Assembly: GCF_017165765.1 (NCBI RefSeq)
Contig: NZ_JAFGZD010000007.1
Coordinates: 268,310 to 332,309 of the forward strand
Origin: Pseudomonas capsici
GTDB lineage: Bacteria; Pseudomonadota; Gammaproteobacteria; Pseudomonadales; Pseudomonadaceae
Length of the DNA stretch: 64,000 bases
Reading direction: 5' to 3'
Part shown: piece by piece, positions 56,906 to 64,000 of the stretch
Numbering within the stretch: position 1 is the first letter of the stretch
How the letters are laid out: each line of letters begins with the position of its first letter
Translations under genes and position numbers: made by a program
The notes under the pieces: generated by a model
What the model saw: only the letters and a program-made list of their open reading frames with translations
What the model was told of the DNA's origin: nothing
Databases searched by the model: none

Positions 56906-57026
56906 TGTGATTCTTCCTCCATGAGGGTGCCGTCGCCTGGGCATTGTGGATGCGGCCTTTGAGATCAGCTAACCACTCGCCGTAGCCTTCGGGCGGCGTG
57001 GTCAGGCTAGCAAGGGTATCGCTCAT
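56898..57026 (-). pseudogene. Truncated YhcG/DUF1016 nuclease gene (42 codons left)
   Basis: The ATG overlaps the methyltransferase TGA (ATGA) and the frame runs MSDTLASLTTPPEGYGEWLA, then DLKGRIHNAQ, which is the conserved opening of PDDEXK-type DUF1016/YhcG proteins (about 340-370 residues). After residue 30 the similarity ends abruptly and the frame stops twelve codons later, overlapping the helicase GTG by eight bases. An internal deletion of over 900 bases that left the start and the downstream coupling intact would explain this. The family call rests on my recognition of the N-terminal pattern. Confidence 0.65.
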
Positions 57027-59815
57027 GCCTTTTTCCCTCGTGGCTTTTTTGTCGCGGCCTTCGATGTATCTGCTGTCATCTTGGTGTAGAGGTCAAACAG
57101 TTTTTCCAGCCGTTCGGTGTCGTTTCTAAAACGACGACCGATATAGATGCGCTCCAGCACTTCATCGTTGCGCTCGTGGGCGTGGCGCAGGTTGTCCGGC
57201 ATGGTGTCCGGGTCGTACAGGTCAGCGATTGTGGCGGGGAAGTGGGCTTCGCGGGCCAGCAGGATGTCCTCGGCGCAGCGGGTCAGATCTGCCTTGTTCT
57301 GTTCGGTGAGCAGCGGCACAGGGAAAGTGTTCCAGCCAAGCGTGTTGGAGTAGCGGAAGTCTGTCTTCATTTTTCCGCAGACGGTGCCAATCCAGACTAG
57401 GTGCAGTCGGGAAGCGATCAGGGCCATGTTCCAAAGAGGCGCGTCGTATAGAGCAAAGGCCAAGTCTGTGACGATTGAGCCTTTGGGCAGCAATCCTACG
57501 GGAAGATATTCGCGCGACTCCGACGAAACCTTCGGAACAATCGTTACGATTTCATTACCAGTTTGTTTTACTTCTTCGAATTTATGAGGCCATGCAGCGC
57601 CTTTCTTTGTGGCAACCTTTGGGCTTTTTAGTCGGAAGGCAGCAACCGCATCCAATTTTCTATTGATTTCTTCATTGGCCTTAGCTTCTTGCTCTTGGTC
57701 GTCAGAAATCCACAAACAGAAACGAACTTCACCTCGAATGTACTCGCTTGCACCATATGCGCGCTTAAGGAATTTAGTTGTTTCCACATCTCTTTCTACT
57801 AGCCTTTGCCTTTCCGTCTCTGTGAAAAGCAAATTCCCACCCTCGACCGGCTTACCGCCAGCATCCATCTGGCTTCTTTCATCGGAGGGGGACGTCTGTT
57901 TATCGACTATGACGTCGGTGCCAGATACCAAGTAAGCATTAATTTTCTCGACCGCTTTAACCGCCACATCTCCATTGCTGTTGGTTGAGTAAATACGTCG
58001 ATACTTTTCGGGGTCGTTGGAAATACAGACAATTACAACAGTCACACCTGCATTGTGACTCGCTAGGTTTGCCCACTTGAACGAGGTGTATGCAAATGCG
58101 ATCTGGTAGTCGCCAGAAAAAATTAGTGGCCAGAGGATCGGTACTTGTTGCCCCTGACAAATGGAGTTTGTGGATACAAACGCAGCCTTCGCCTTGGTCT
58201 TGGTGCCATAGTCGGCGGCCTTCATGAACCAGCCCGCGACATAGTCTAGTGATTTCCAGTTTTTGGTACGGGAGGCAAAGATGGCCTCTAGGTCGGCCTT
58301 CTGCTCATCAGTCTGCCAAGTGGACCCAAGATAAGGTGGATTACCACATATATACGTCTCGCCACCTTCGTTCTCGAAATCGATTTCCGTCTGGTTGAGT
58401 GGCGTGCCAAATAAGTCATCGCCAATTATTTTGACGCCTGTACCCGTAGGTCGGCAGATACTCAACCAATCCAGCCTCAACGCATTGCCGCAAACAATCC
58501 AGTTTTGCGCATCCAGCGGCAAAAACTCAGCCAGAGCATCCTGTTGACCGCGATACAGCACGTCGCATTGAAACTCAGCGATGATCAGCGCCAGGCGGGC
58601 AATCTCAGCCGGGAAGTCGCGCAATTCAATGCCGCGGAAGTTAGTCAGCGGTATTTCGGACCTATTGTTAGCCTCGTCTCGACGGCGATTGATCTCCGCC
58701 TCGATCTCGCGCATTTGCTTGTAGGCGATAACCAAGAAATTGCCGGAGCCGCATGCAGGGTCAAATACGCGAATATGTGCCATGCGCTTGCGCAGATTGA
58801 GCAGCTTGGCTCTGTTGTCGCCGGCCGCGTCCAGTTGCGCGCGCAGGTCATCCAAAAACAGCGGGTTCAGCACCTTGAGGATATTGGGCACGCTGGTGTA
58901 GTGCATGCCCAGTGCGCCGCGCTCTTCATCATCGGCCACCGCCTGAATCATGCTGCCGAAGATGTCCGGGTTAATTTTCTGCCAATTCAGCTTGCCGGCG
59001 TGCAGCAGATAAGTGCGTGCCATACGCGTAAAGCGCGGCGTTTCTGTGCTGCCAGAGAACAAACCGCCATTCACATAAGGGAAGGTGTTGGCCCAGCTGG
59101 GAAGGCGCGTTTGAGCGGTGGCGCGCTCGGGCAGCTTGATATTCATGGCGCGGAAGATCTCCGACAGCACCTGGTGGGTGTTGGAGCCGTCGCGTTCGCT
59201 GAACTGCTCAACCGTCTTGGTAAACAGACCATCGCCAGTGAAGATGTCGGTGTCTTCGGCAAAAAAACAGAACACCAGCCGCGCCATAAAGTGGTTCATG
59301 TCGGCGCGGCGCTCGGCCTTGGCCCAGTCGGGGTTCTCGCTCAGCAGTTCGACGTACAGCTTGTTCAGGCGGCTGGTGGCGCGCACGTCGATGGGGTTGT
59401 CCTTGATCTCCTTGATGGTGGAGATGCCGGCCAGCGGCAGCAGGAAGCCGAAGTGGTTGGGGAGATCCGGGTAGTCGCAGGCGATGGTTTCGCCCGTGAT
59501 CAGCTCTTCGGCTTCCAGCGTTTGCCCGTCGGTAGCGAGGATGAACTTGGCTTTGGCTTTTGTGGTGGCCGGGCTGGCGCGTAACGCCTTGAGCGTTTCG
59601 CCCACAGTGTCGGGCTCGCATGCGGCGATATGAATGTTGCTGCGCAGCAGTACGCCTCCGGGTACGTCCGAGGCGTTGTTGTTGCCGGCGCGCAGGCGCT
59701 TGAGCGCGGTTTCCTTGTTGCCGAACGCGGCCAGGAAGGTGAACGGGAACTCCGCCGCGTCAAAGGGCTCAAGGGCCAGGTCCGATATGGCGGACTCAAT
59801 CTCTACTGCATTCAT
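57023..59815 (-). CDS. MmeI-like class I DNA N6-adenine methyltransferase
   Basis: A 930-residue methyltransferase. The N-terminal 340 residues include an MmeI-type helical spacer (MNHFMARLVFCFFAEDTDIF and GALGMHYTS). Motif I is FDPACGSGNFLVIAY (about residue 350) and motif IV is CGNPPYLGS (about residue 490), typical of gamma-class adenine methylases. The C-terminal region (residues about 640-900) would hold the target recognition domain, with FRYSNTLGWNTFPVP near the end. The D-x-E-x-K nuclease motif of MmeI itself is not visible at the N terminus, so cutting probably depends on partner genes. First gene of the operon. Confidence 0.88.
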   Translation of the reverse strand: MNAVEIESAISDLALEPFDAAEFPFTFLAAFGNKETALKRLRAGNNNASDVPGGVLLRSNIHIAACEPDTVGETLKALRASPATTKAKAKFILATDGQTLEAEELITGETIACDYPDLPNHFGFLLPLAGISTIKEIKDNPIDVRATSRLNKLYVELLSENPDWAKAERRADMNHFMARLVFCFFAEDTDIFTGDGLFTKTVEQFSERDGSNTHQVLSEIFRAMNIKLPERATAQTRLPSWANTFPYVNGGLFSGSTETPRFTRMARTYLLHAGKLNWQKINPDIFGSMIQAVADDEERGALGMHYTSVPNILKVLNPLFLDDLRAQLDAAGDNRAKLLNLRKRMAHIRVFDPACGSGNFLVIAYKQMREIEAEINRRRDEANNRSEIPLTNFRGIELRDFPAEIARLALIIAEFQCDVLYRGQQDALAEFLPLDAQNWIVCGNALRLDWLSICRPTGTGVKIIGDDLFGTPLNQTEIDFENEGGETYICGNPPYLGSTWQTDEQKADLEAIFASRTKNWKSLDYVAGWFMKAADYGTKTKAKAAFVSTNSICQGQQVPILWPLIFSGDYQIAFAYTSFKWANLASHNAGVTVVIVCISNDPEKYRRIYSTNSNGDVAVKAVEKINAYLVSGTDVIVDKQTSPSDERSQMDAGGKPVEGGNLLFTETERQRLVERDVETTKFLKRAYGASEYIRGEVRFCLWISDDQEQEAKANEEINRKLDAVAAFRLKSPKVATKKGAAWPHKFEEVKQTGNEIVTIVPKVSSESREYLPVGLLPKGSIVTDLAFALYDAPLWNMALIASRLHLVWIGTVCGKMKTDFRYSNTLGWNTFPVPLLTEQNKADLTRCAEDILLAREAHFPATIADLYDPDTMPDNLRHAHERNDEVLERIYIGRRFRNDTERLEKLFDLYTKMTADTSKAATKKPRGKKA

Positions 59816-60269
59816 GGTTTACCACTGCCCAGATCGCTGATGCGCGAATGCGGTGAATTCACCCGCAGACATTTTTAGAGGTTCCATTCCGGCCGGCATG
59901 TGCCGTTACGTAAGCTTGTTTTCAGCGTCAGAGGGATCTATAGGCTTCCTTCATCGCATATCGCTGCGCGCGAAGCCTAGCGCCATCAACCAGCGGCCGG
60001 GAACTCGATGTCATGGATGATAAAGGAAAGCGACTTACCCATGCGAAAAAGCCTTCCTACCCCTTGACGTTATCCAGTCCAGCTGGCAAGTCCAAGAGGT
60101 GACGCTGTAGTGGTCGTTTTGGTGCCGCTTAGAACTGTTCCAAGTCTCGATCCAACTACAGGTTGCGATTGGACGTTTGGTAGGCTCAGCCTTGGAAGCT
60201 GTAAGCGAACTCATGTGGTTGACGTCTCCAGATGTCGGTAGGGAGCGCCTTTGGCGCAGGGGAGCGCCG
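59816..60269. other. Intergenic region before the methyltransferase
   Basis: About 450 bases in which I see no convincing gene; several short frames lack ribosome sites. It separates the XRE regulator stop from the methyltransferase start on the same strand and so probably holds the operon promoter. Confidence 0.4.
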
Positions 60270-60530
60270 TCAAGGATCCGCATTTTCCCGGCCGAGAGCA
60301 TCCTCGAAGGACGTCGTAAAGCTTATAAGGTCGCGACCTAGAACCTGACAAAGGTCCCGAAGTTGAACCATATCCAACCGTCTGATGCCTCGTTCCACAT
60401 CGCTCATGAAGGACTGCGGCCTCCCCAGGGCGGCTGAGCACTGAGCTTGGGTCATCCCCGACCCAAGACGCATGCGCTTTAGCTCCCGCAAGAAGATGAC
60501 ATGCTCACGTCGATAGATAGCCTTGGTCAT
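60270..60530 (-). CDS. XRE family transcriptional regulator
   Basis: An 86-residue single-domain helix-turn-helix protein: ELKRMRLGSGMTQAQCSAAL, GRPQSFMSDVERGIRRLDM and LRDLCQVLGRDLISF follow the Cro/C1 pattern. It has the size of restriction-modification controller (C) proteins and lies upstream of the methyltransferase operon on the same strand, so control of that operon is plausible. A direct repeat in front of its start may be its operator. Confidence 0.88.
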   Translation of the reverse strand: MTKAIYRREHVIFLRELKRMRLGSGMTQAQCSAALGRPQSFMSDVERGIRRLDMVQLRDLCQVLGRDLISFTTSFEDALGRENADP

Positions 60531-60564
60531 AGCCGTATCCGGGCAAGAAGCGGCTGATCAAGCT

Positions 60565-60586
60565 ATATCTGCTTTTGGGATATCTG
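60565..60586. promoter_or_regulatory. Direct repeat, candidate XRE operator
   Basis: ATATCTG occurs at 60565-60571 and again at 60580-60586, 15 bases apart and in the same orientation, in the divergent region between the XRE gene and the membrane protein gene at 60631. Confidence 0.45.
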
Positions 60587-60630
60587 ATTTTCAGTTATTT
60601 TGAGGTGGTTCAGTTCGTCTGGGAGGCTGT

Positions 60631-61169
60631 ATGAGACTGGTCTGGGAGCTGTTTCGAGTCGCGTGGGCCGTGGGGTGCGTGCCGGTGGGTGTGCTCTTAC
60701 TGGTTGTGGTGGTTTTCTCTGGCTTTAACCTGCCATTTTTTCTTGGGTTCACCAGCGGCGAAGACCCCGCAATCCGCTGGCTGTCTGGGCCCTGGCCCTA
60801 TATTTTTTCGGAGGAGGGTGGCTGTTCTATCGAGTCAACCAAAGCTATGCCGAAAAGCTGAAGAGCATGGCTGCTGCTTATCGGGCTGAGGGATTCAATC
60901 CTGAGGTTGAGGTGTATGCAAAAATCAACGATGCGTACGTTGGTGTCGATCTGAAATCGAATCGGTTACTAGCCTATCCAGTAGGCCGCGAGGCCCACTT
61001 CTTCCGATTAGACGAAATTCGTTCGTGGCGCATCCTGCCCGTGGGTAAAAGCAGTCATCGACTTGAGCTGTTGACTAGCGACCTGAAGATCCCAACGTTC
61101 AGCCTAGCGCTGAGGTCGTCTGACGTCGCCAGTACTGAGGCGCGGTTGCGTACCGTTTTCGACACCTAA
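60631..61169 (+). pseudogene. Two-helix membrane protein gene with a frameshift
   Basis: GGGAGG precedes the ATG at 60631. The first frame encodes one membrane helix (VGCVPVGVLLLVVVVFSGF) and runs to about 60785, then becomes unlike protein and stops at 60861. From about 60782 the -1 frame reads ALALYFFGGGWLFYRVNQ, a second helix, and continues without break through SYAEKLKSMAAAYRAEGF to a folded cytoplasmic domain ending at 61169. Joined, they make a coherent 175-residue protein, so one base has been lost (or two gained) near GGGCCCTGGCCC. It may be a real mutation, a sequencing error or, less likely, programmed shifting. Family unknown. Confidence 0.6.
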
Positions 61170-61210
61170 ACTGCTCAAGGAGCCTTTAGTTATCCATTCG
61201 GGGTGGCCTA

Positions 61211-61459
61211 ATGAGTGACGTGAGCGTTGGTAATGTTTGGCATGCGGATATCGTCCAGCTGAAACGGGCGAATGCCACCATGCGGTTGGCCAACCAAGCG
61301 CTGGCTTCTAGGGACCGTGCCAGGTTGTACGCGCTGGGCTTCTCGCATGCTCACATTCGAGAGCTGGAGGTCAAAGGCGGTTTCCGATCATCCGCCATTG
61401 GGCAGAACACTCGATTGATCAATCTTCTGCAGAAAAAGGGACTAGCTAATGCTGACTGA
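61211..61459 (+). CDS. Unrecognised small helical protein
   Basis: An 82-residue basic protein (MSDVSVGNVWHADIVQLKRANATM, quoted as its start MSDVSVGNVWHADIV). It seems wholly helical and has a turn GFSHAHIRELEVKGGFRSS that could be a DNA-binding element, though I cannot assign it to a family. It overlaps the next gene by eleven bases, which supports both being real. Confidence 0.6.
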   Translation: MSDVSVGNVWHADIVQLKRANATMRLANQALASRDRARLYALGFSHAHIRELEVKGGFRSSAIGQNTRLINLLQKKGLANAD

Positions 61460-61757
61460 TCACGAACCGTTAAAAATTGCCTCAGGGGTCTTGGCGCGTA
61501 CGACCATCGATTCTGTCCTCGTGTCGACGTCATATCACGCACGGGGCTGGCAGATCCTTGACCGCTGGGCACTCAATTCGTCTGGGCGACTTCGGGAGCT
61601 TGAAGCCGATGGCGAGTTGCTGCTGCTGGAGCGATTGCTCGAACAGCAACGTTTGGAGCAAGAGGCGCTCATATCGCCTCACGGGCTGGCGCAGCGAGCC
61701 CAAGGATTGGCTGAGCATGAAATTCTTGCGCTGTGCGGCATACCTGACAATCTGTGA
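61449..61757 (+). CDS. Unrecognised small protein of the island
   Basis: A 102-residue protein (MLTDHEPLKIASGVLARTT...). The C-terminal half is strongly helical and acidic (ELLLLERLLEQQRLEQEAL). No family is recognised. It starts within the previous gene (11-base overlap), so the pair is likely one operon. Confidence 0.6.
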   Translation: MLTDHEPLKIASGVLARTTIDSVLVSTSYHARGWQILDRWALNSSGRLRELEADGELLLLERLLEQQRLEQEALISPHGLAQRAQGLAEHEILALCGIPDNL

Positions 61758-62516
61758 CACATCAGATGCAAGGGACCTGGACGAACAACATGAGGCTTTT
61801 CGCTTCAACGGGTCTCGGGGCTCGCCCTGAGCAGGTACGGTAGGTAAAGCAAGGGAGTGGAACGACCGCCGCTTTGCTGGTTGTACGTACGCCATTCATG
61901 GCGGGAGTACAAACCCTACCCTGTCCTGATTCCAGCTAGCTTCGACGTAACAACTTCGGGAATAGGCGAATGAGTTTGCTGGTGCAGGTTCATAAGGATG
62001 CCAAAGTCGAGTATGGGGGACGCAGGAAGAGCATCCTTTGAGGGATGGTGGCGGTAGAGACTCGTTCGCGAACATGTTCGCGACCCTGGCGGTTTACGGC
62101 ATCTGCAAAAAACAGGACCTCGAAAAGCTTTCTGAAGAAGCATGTTGAAGACGAGTGGGGCAACGGTTAAGTAGCAGGAACGGAAGATTTTTGTCTACCG
62201 CTAGTGCACAAATGGCCAGGTACGAGGTGCAGTGAGATGGTGACTGAATGGTTGAAGAAAAATTGGCGGCTGGCATTACGGTCAGTGCAGAAAGCCGAAC
62301 CTAACAGGAGTGCTGTATTTACCAGATGCGGCACACCATTGGTTTACTCGGGTGAGGTCGAGATTGAGCCCAGCTTGCTCCAAGGGACCCGTCCCAACGG
62401 TGGGCAGGTGATGACGGCCCAAGAATGAACGAGGGCAACCACAAGGGGCACGAAGGCCGCGCTTTGAATGGTTGCATCGCTTTGACAGATCAGCGGAGTG
62501 ATCGAACAATAGCTGT
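61758..62516. other. Intergenic region with an 18-bp perfect palindrome
   Basis: About 760 bases with no well-supported gene. A possible short frame at 62237-62428 (63 codons, MVTEWLKKNWRLAL...) has GAGGTG before its ATG but no recognisable product. The main landmark is the palindrome TCGCGAACATGTTCGCGA at 62066-62083. Other short frames on both strands look spurious. Confidence 0.45.
62066..62083. promoter_or_regulatory. 18-bp perfect palindrome, candidate operator or partition site
   Basis: TCGCGAACATGTTCGCGA reads the same on both strands over all 18 bases, with no interruption. Such a sequence is a likely dimeric protein site (repressor or KorB/ParB-like). It is not the canonical chromosomal parS. 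Confidence 0.55.
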
Positions 62517-63101
62517 ATGAAGCTAAGTACCCAGAATATTGAGCCAACTGAAGCTTTGCAGGCTGTCTTTCGTGAGATCAGGCATCATCAAGACACCGGC
62601 AGGAAAAACTTCGTGGTCCGCGTGCCCGTTGATTTGATCGAGTACCTGTTCACCGGGATTGGCTTGAAATCAGGCATGTCTAAAGTGCAGCTTGAACGTC
62701 AGCTTGCTGAGCTGAAAGTGTCCGGATTCGGAGATGCTGACGGTCGAGTGCTCAGGCGCTACCTCAGCGGGCAATCGCGCATGGCTTGGGATACCTTCCA
62801 GCGTTTGGTGTTTTGGGCATTCACGAAAGGCTGGATTTCGGACTGGGTTTTTCGAGATCTAATCATGCGTGCGCATGTGCGAGAGGCAGCCCAGCTCAGC
62901 GCTCGAAAGATAATCAATCGGCTAAAGCGACAGGTCTCGGCGAAAATCCTGAATGAGCATGACATCATGCAATGCTTTCATGATGTCTATCTGCTCAAAC
63001 AGCGGGAGCGAGATCAAGGACTGATTAGCCGCCTGCGTGTCGATTCATCCAATCGTGAATTGGCACGGATCCTAGGTTTCGAATCAGTCCCGGACGAATG
63101 A
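62517..63101 (+). CDS. Unrecognised 194-residue protein
   Basis: The protein (MKLSTQNIEPTEALQAVF...) is mixed alpha with many Arg and Gln; residues 75-110 (RYLSGQSRMAWDTFQRLVFW) and the Arg-rich C terminus (QRERDQGLISRLRVD) suggest nucleic-acid contact, but I recognise no family. No strong ribosome site lies close to the ATG (GGAG is about 20 bases off), so an alternative start is possible. It converges with the replication-like gene (43-base gap). Confidence 0.6.
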   Translation: MKLSTQNIEPTEALQAVFREIRHHQDTGRKNFVVRVPVDLIEYLFTGIGLKSGMSKVQLERQLAELKVSGFGDADGRVLRRYLSGQSRMAWDTFQRLVFWAFTKGWISDWVFRDLIMRAHVREAAQLSARKIINRLKRQVSAKILNEHDIMQCFHDVYLLKQRERDQGLISRLRVDSSNRELARILGFESVPDE

Positions 63102-63144
63102 AAGCAACCGTCGCCGTCGCCCTGCATTCCTCGCTTGAACGAGC

Positions 63145-63960
63145 TTACGACCTTGAACCGTTGGCTGAGGCGGCGTTGTTCAGGTGCTCTGCTAAGTACA
63201 GCGTGAGAGCCATTGCGTTTTGTGGCTTGCTTGAGGCCGAGCGGTAGTTTTCAGCCATCGCGTTGACGACCACCTGGGGCGCAAAGCGGAGCTTACCGCT
63301 GGTCATGGCTTTGACTATTCCCCTGTGTACATCTGTCTGGTGTTCGGAAGGAATGCCCGACATATCCAGCTTACGAGAGCTCACGCTCGACGTTTCGGTT
63401 AGTGATTTCTGTTGGGGTTTGTTGTTAAGCCGGACATTGGTAGATAGGGTATCGATACCGCATTGCTCTGGTATCGGTACCTCTCCAGTTGCACGTGGAC
63501 GGTCCGGTTGCAGCAAATCCTCCACCAGGCGTTGCTGATCGCCAGTCAGTCGATCTTTGAAGTCATTCAGGAACTCATCAAGCCACTCGCCAGGTATCCG
63601 ACGGATTTCTCCGATTGCTCTGTCTCTCAGCTTCGGTCCCGTTACTTGGCTTGCCGAGTGATGGTCCCACCAAAGGCGCACCCAGACAATGAAGCGGTTC
63701 AAGTCATACCTGACAAGGTCTTCGTCCTGCAGCCGATGGATAACCTGTAGCCATTGATCTGCGGTCCATCCCAGCTCTGCGCCCGCAATGCGTGGAACGA
63801 GCGGGTAGACACCAGTGATGTTGCTGTCTGGCGCGGTCAATAGGTGTAGCAATGCAACCTTATCTTTGGTCGTGCAATTCAGGAGGCGTGGCGAGCGCCA
63901 GAAGTTCTGATCTCTGATGGTTCGTAAGCGTACGGCGAACTCACCTTCCGAACTCCAGCA
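63145..63960 (-). CDS. Replication/phage-type protein with unclear start
   Basis: The frame is open for 272 codons from an in-frame stop at 63961-63963. The N-terminal part reads EGEFAVRLRTIRDQNFWRSP, then RLLNCTTKDKVALLHLLTAP, and looks conserved, yet no ATG, GTG or TTG precedes it in frame; the first in-frame TTG is at 63852. A GGAAG followed by GTGAGT at about 63940 is one base out of frame, so a small frameshift near the start may have occurred. The helical N-terminal half with ELGWTADQWLQVIHRLQDE resembles winged-helix replication proteins of phages and islands. The C-terminal 100 residues are polar and low in structure. I cannot assign a precise family. Confidence 0.55.
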   Translation of the reverse strand, partial: CWSSEGEFAVRLRTIRDQNFWRSPRLLNCTTKDKVALLHLLTAPDSNITGVYPLVPRIAGAELGWTADQWLQVIHRLQDEDLVRYDLNRFIVWVRLWWDHHSASQVTGPKLRDRAIGEIRRIPGEWLDEFLNDFKDRLTGDQQRLVEDLLQPDRPRATGEVPIPEQCGIDTLSTNVRLNNKPQQKSLTETSSVSSRKLDMSGIPSEHQTDVHRGIVKAMTSGKLRFAPQVVVNAMAENYRSASSKPQNAMALTLYLAEHLNNAASANGSRS

Positions 63961-63974
63961 TTAAGGGCGATGGT

Positions 63975-63996
63975 GTCCGCGTATTTTTAAGCGGAC
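63975..63996. terminator. Small hairpin at the right edge
   Basis: GTCCGC, ten bases including TATTTTTA, GCGGAC: a six-base stem. It may be part of a terminator or an origin-like element; the window ends four bases later. Confidence 0.3.
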
Positions 63997-64000
63997 GCGA

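Noticed and set aside
1..64000. CRISPR array, insertion sequences or rRNA genes
   Set aside because: No regularly spaced repeats with unique spacers, no transposase-like protein and no rRNA segments were seen.

Overview
The window is a chromosomal segment of a Pseudomonas, most likely a member of the P. syringae complex. The gene order from zapA/6S RNA through pepP-ubiH-ubiI, an Fbp-type iron ABC transporter, gcvT-gcvH, a GspE-like ATPase, a CYTH triphosphatase, argE and argA is typical of Pseudomonas core genome. A near-consensus hrp box (HrpL sigma factor site) in front of the first gene points to a plant-associated species with a type III secretion system.

Left accessory edge (1-4100): a truncated-by-window gene with a hrp box and an effector-like N terminus, then an S-type bacteriocin module on the minus strand (HNH DNase toxin, overlapping Im9-like immunity gene, and a coiled-coil protein that looks like a toxin-less bacteriocin).

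Core block (4100-31500): quinone oxidoreductase, FliL-like protein, EVE protein, fau/ygfA, 6S RNA, zapA, UPF0149, pepP-ubiH-ubiI (peptide processing and ubiquinone hydroxylation), iron uptake fbpA-fbpB, glycine cleavage gcvT-gcvH without an adjacent gcvP, NfeD-SPFH membrane pair, orphan GspE ATPase, two Lrp-type regulators, argE, argA, ghrA, gabT and a chemoreceptor. REP-type repeats punctuate intergenic gaps.

Uptake block (31500-42200, minus strand): tonB-exbB-exbD-TonB-dependent receptor, a strong terminator, then a yejABEF peptide ABC transporter. Together they could carry a substrate from outside the outer membrane to the cytoplasm. A structured non-coding stretch follows, then a second chemoreceptor.

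Surface glycan block (45550-53190, plus strand): FdtA-, FdtC- and FdtB-like genes for an N-acylated 3-amino-3,6-dideoxyhexose, a PglK/MsbA-like flippase, two glycosyltransferases and a Wzy-like polymerase carrying an unusual low-complexity loop.

Genomic island (53346 to beyond the right edge): it begins at a 3' fragment of a tRNA-Arg(CCG) gene (an att copy) and five helically phased TTAGC repeats, and carries a minus-strand restriction-modification-like operon (MmeI-like methyltransferase, remnant of a YhcG/DUF1016 nuclease, SF2 helicase, GIY-YIG nuclease), an XRE regulator, a frameshifted membrane protein gene, several unrecognised small genes, an 18-bp perfect palindrome and a replication-protein-like gene. 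The modification/helicase/nuclease operon is the best candidate for an incompletely described defence system, and the hrp-box gene is the best candidate for a little-known effector.
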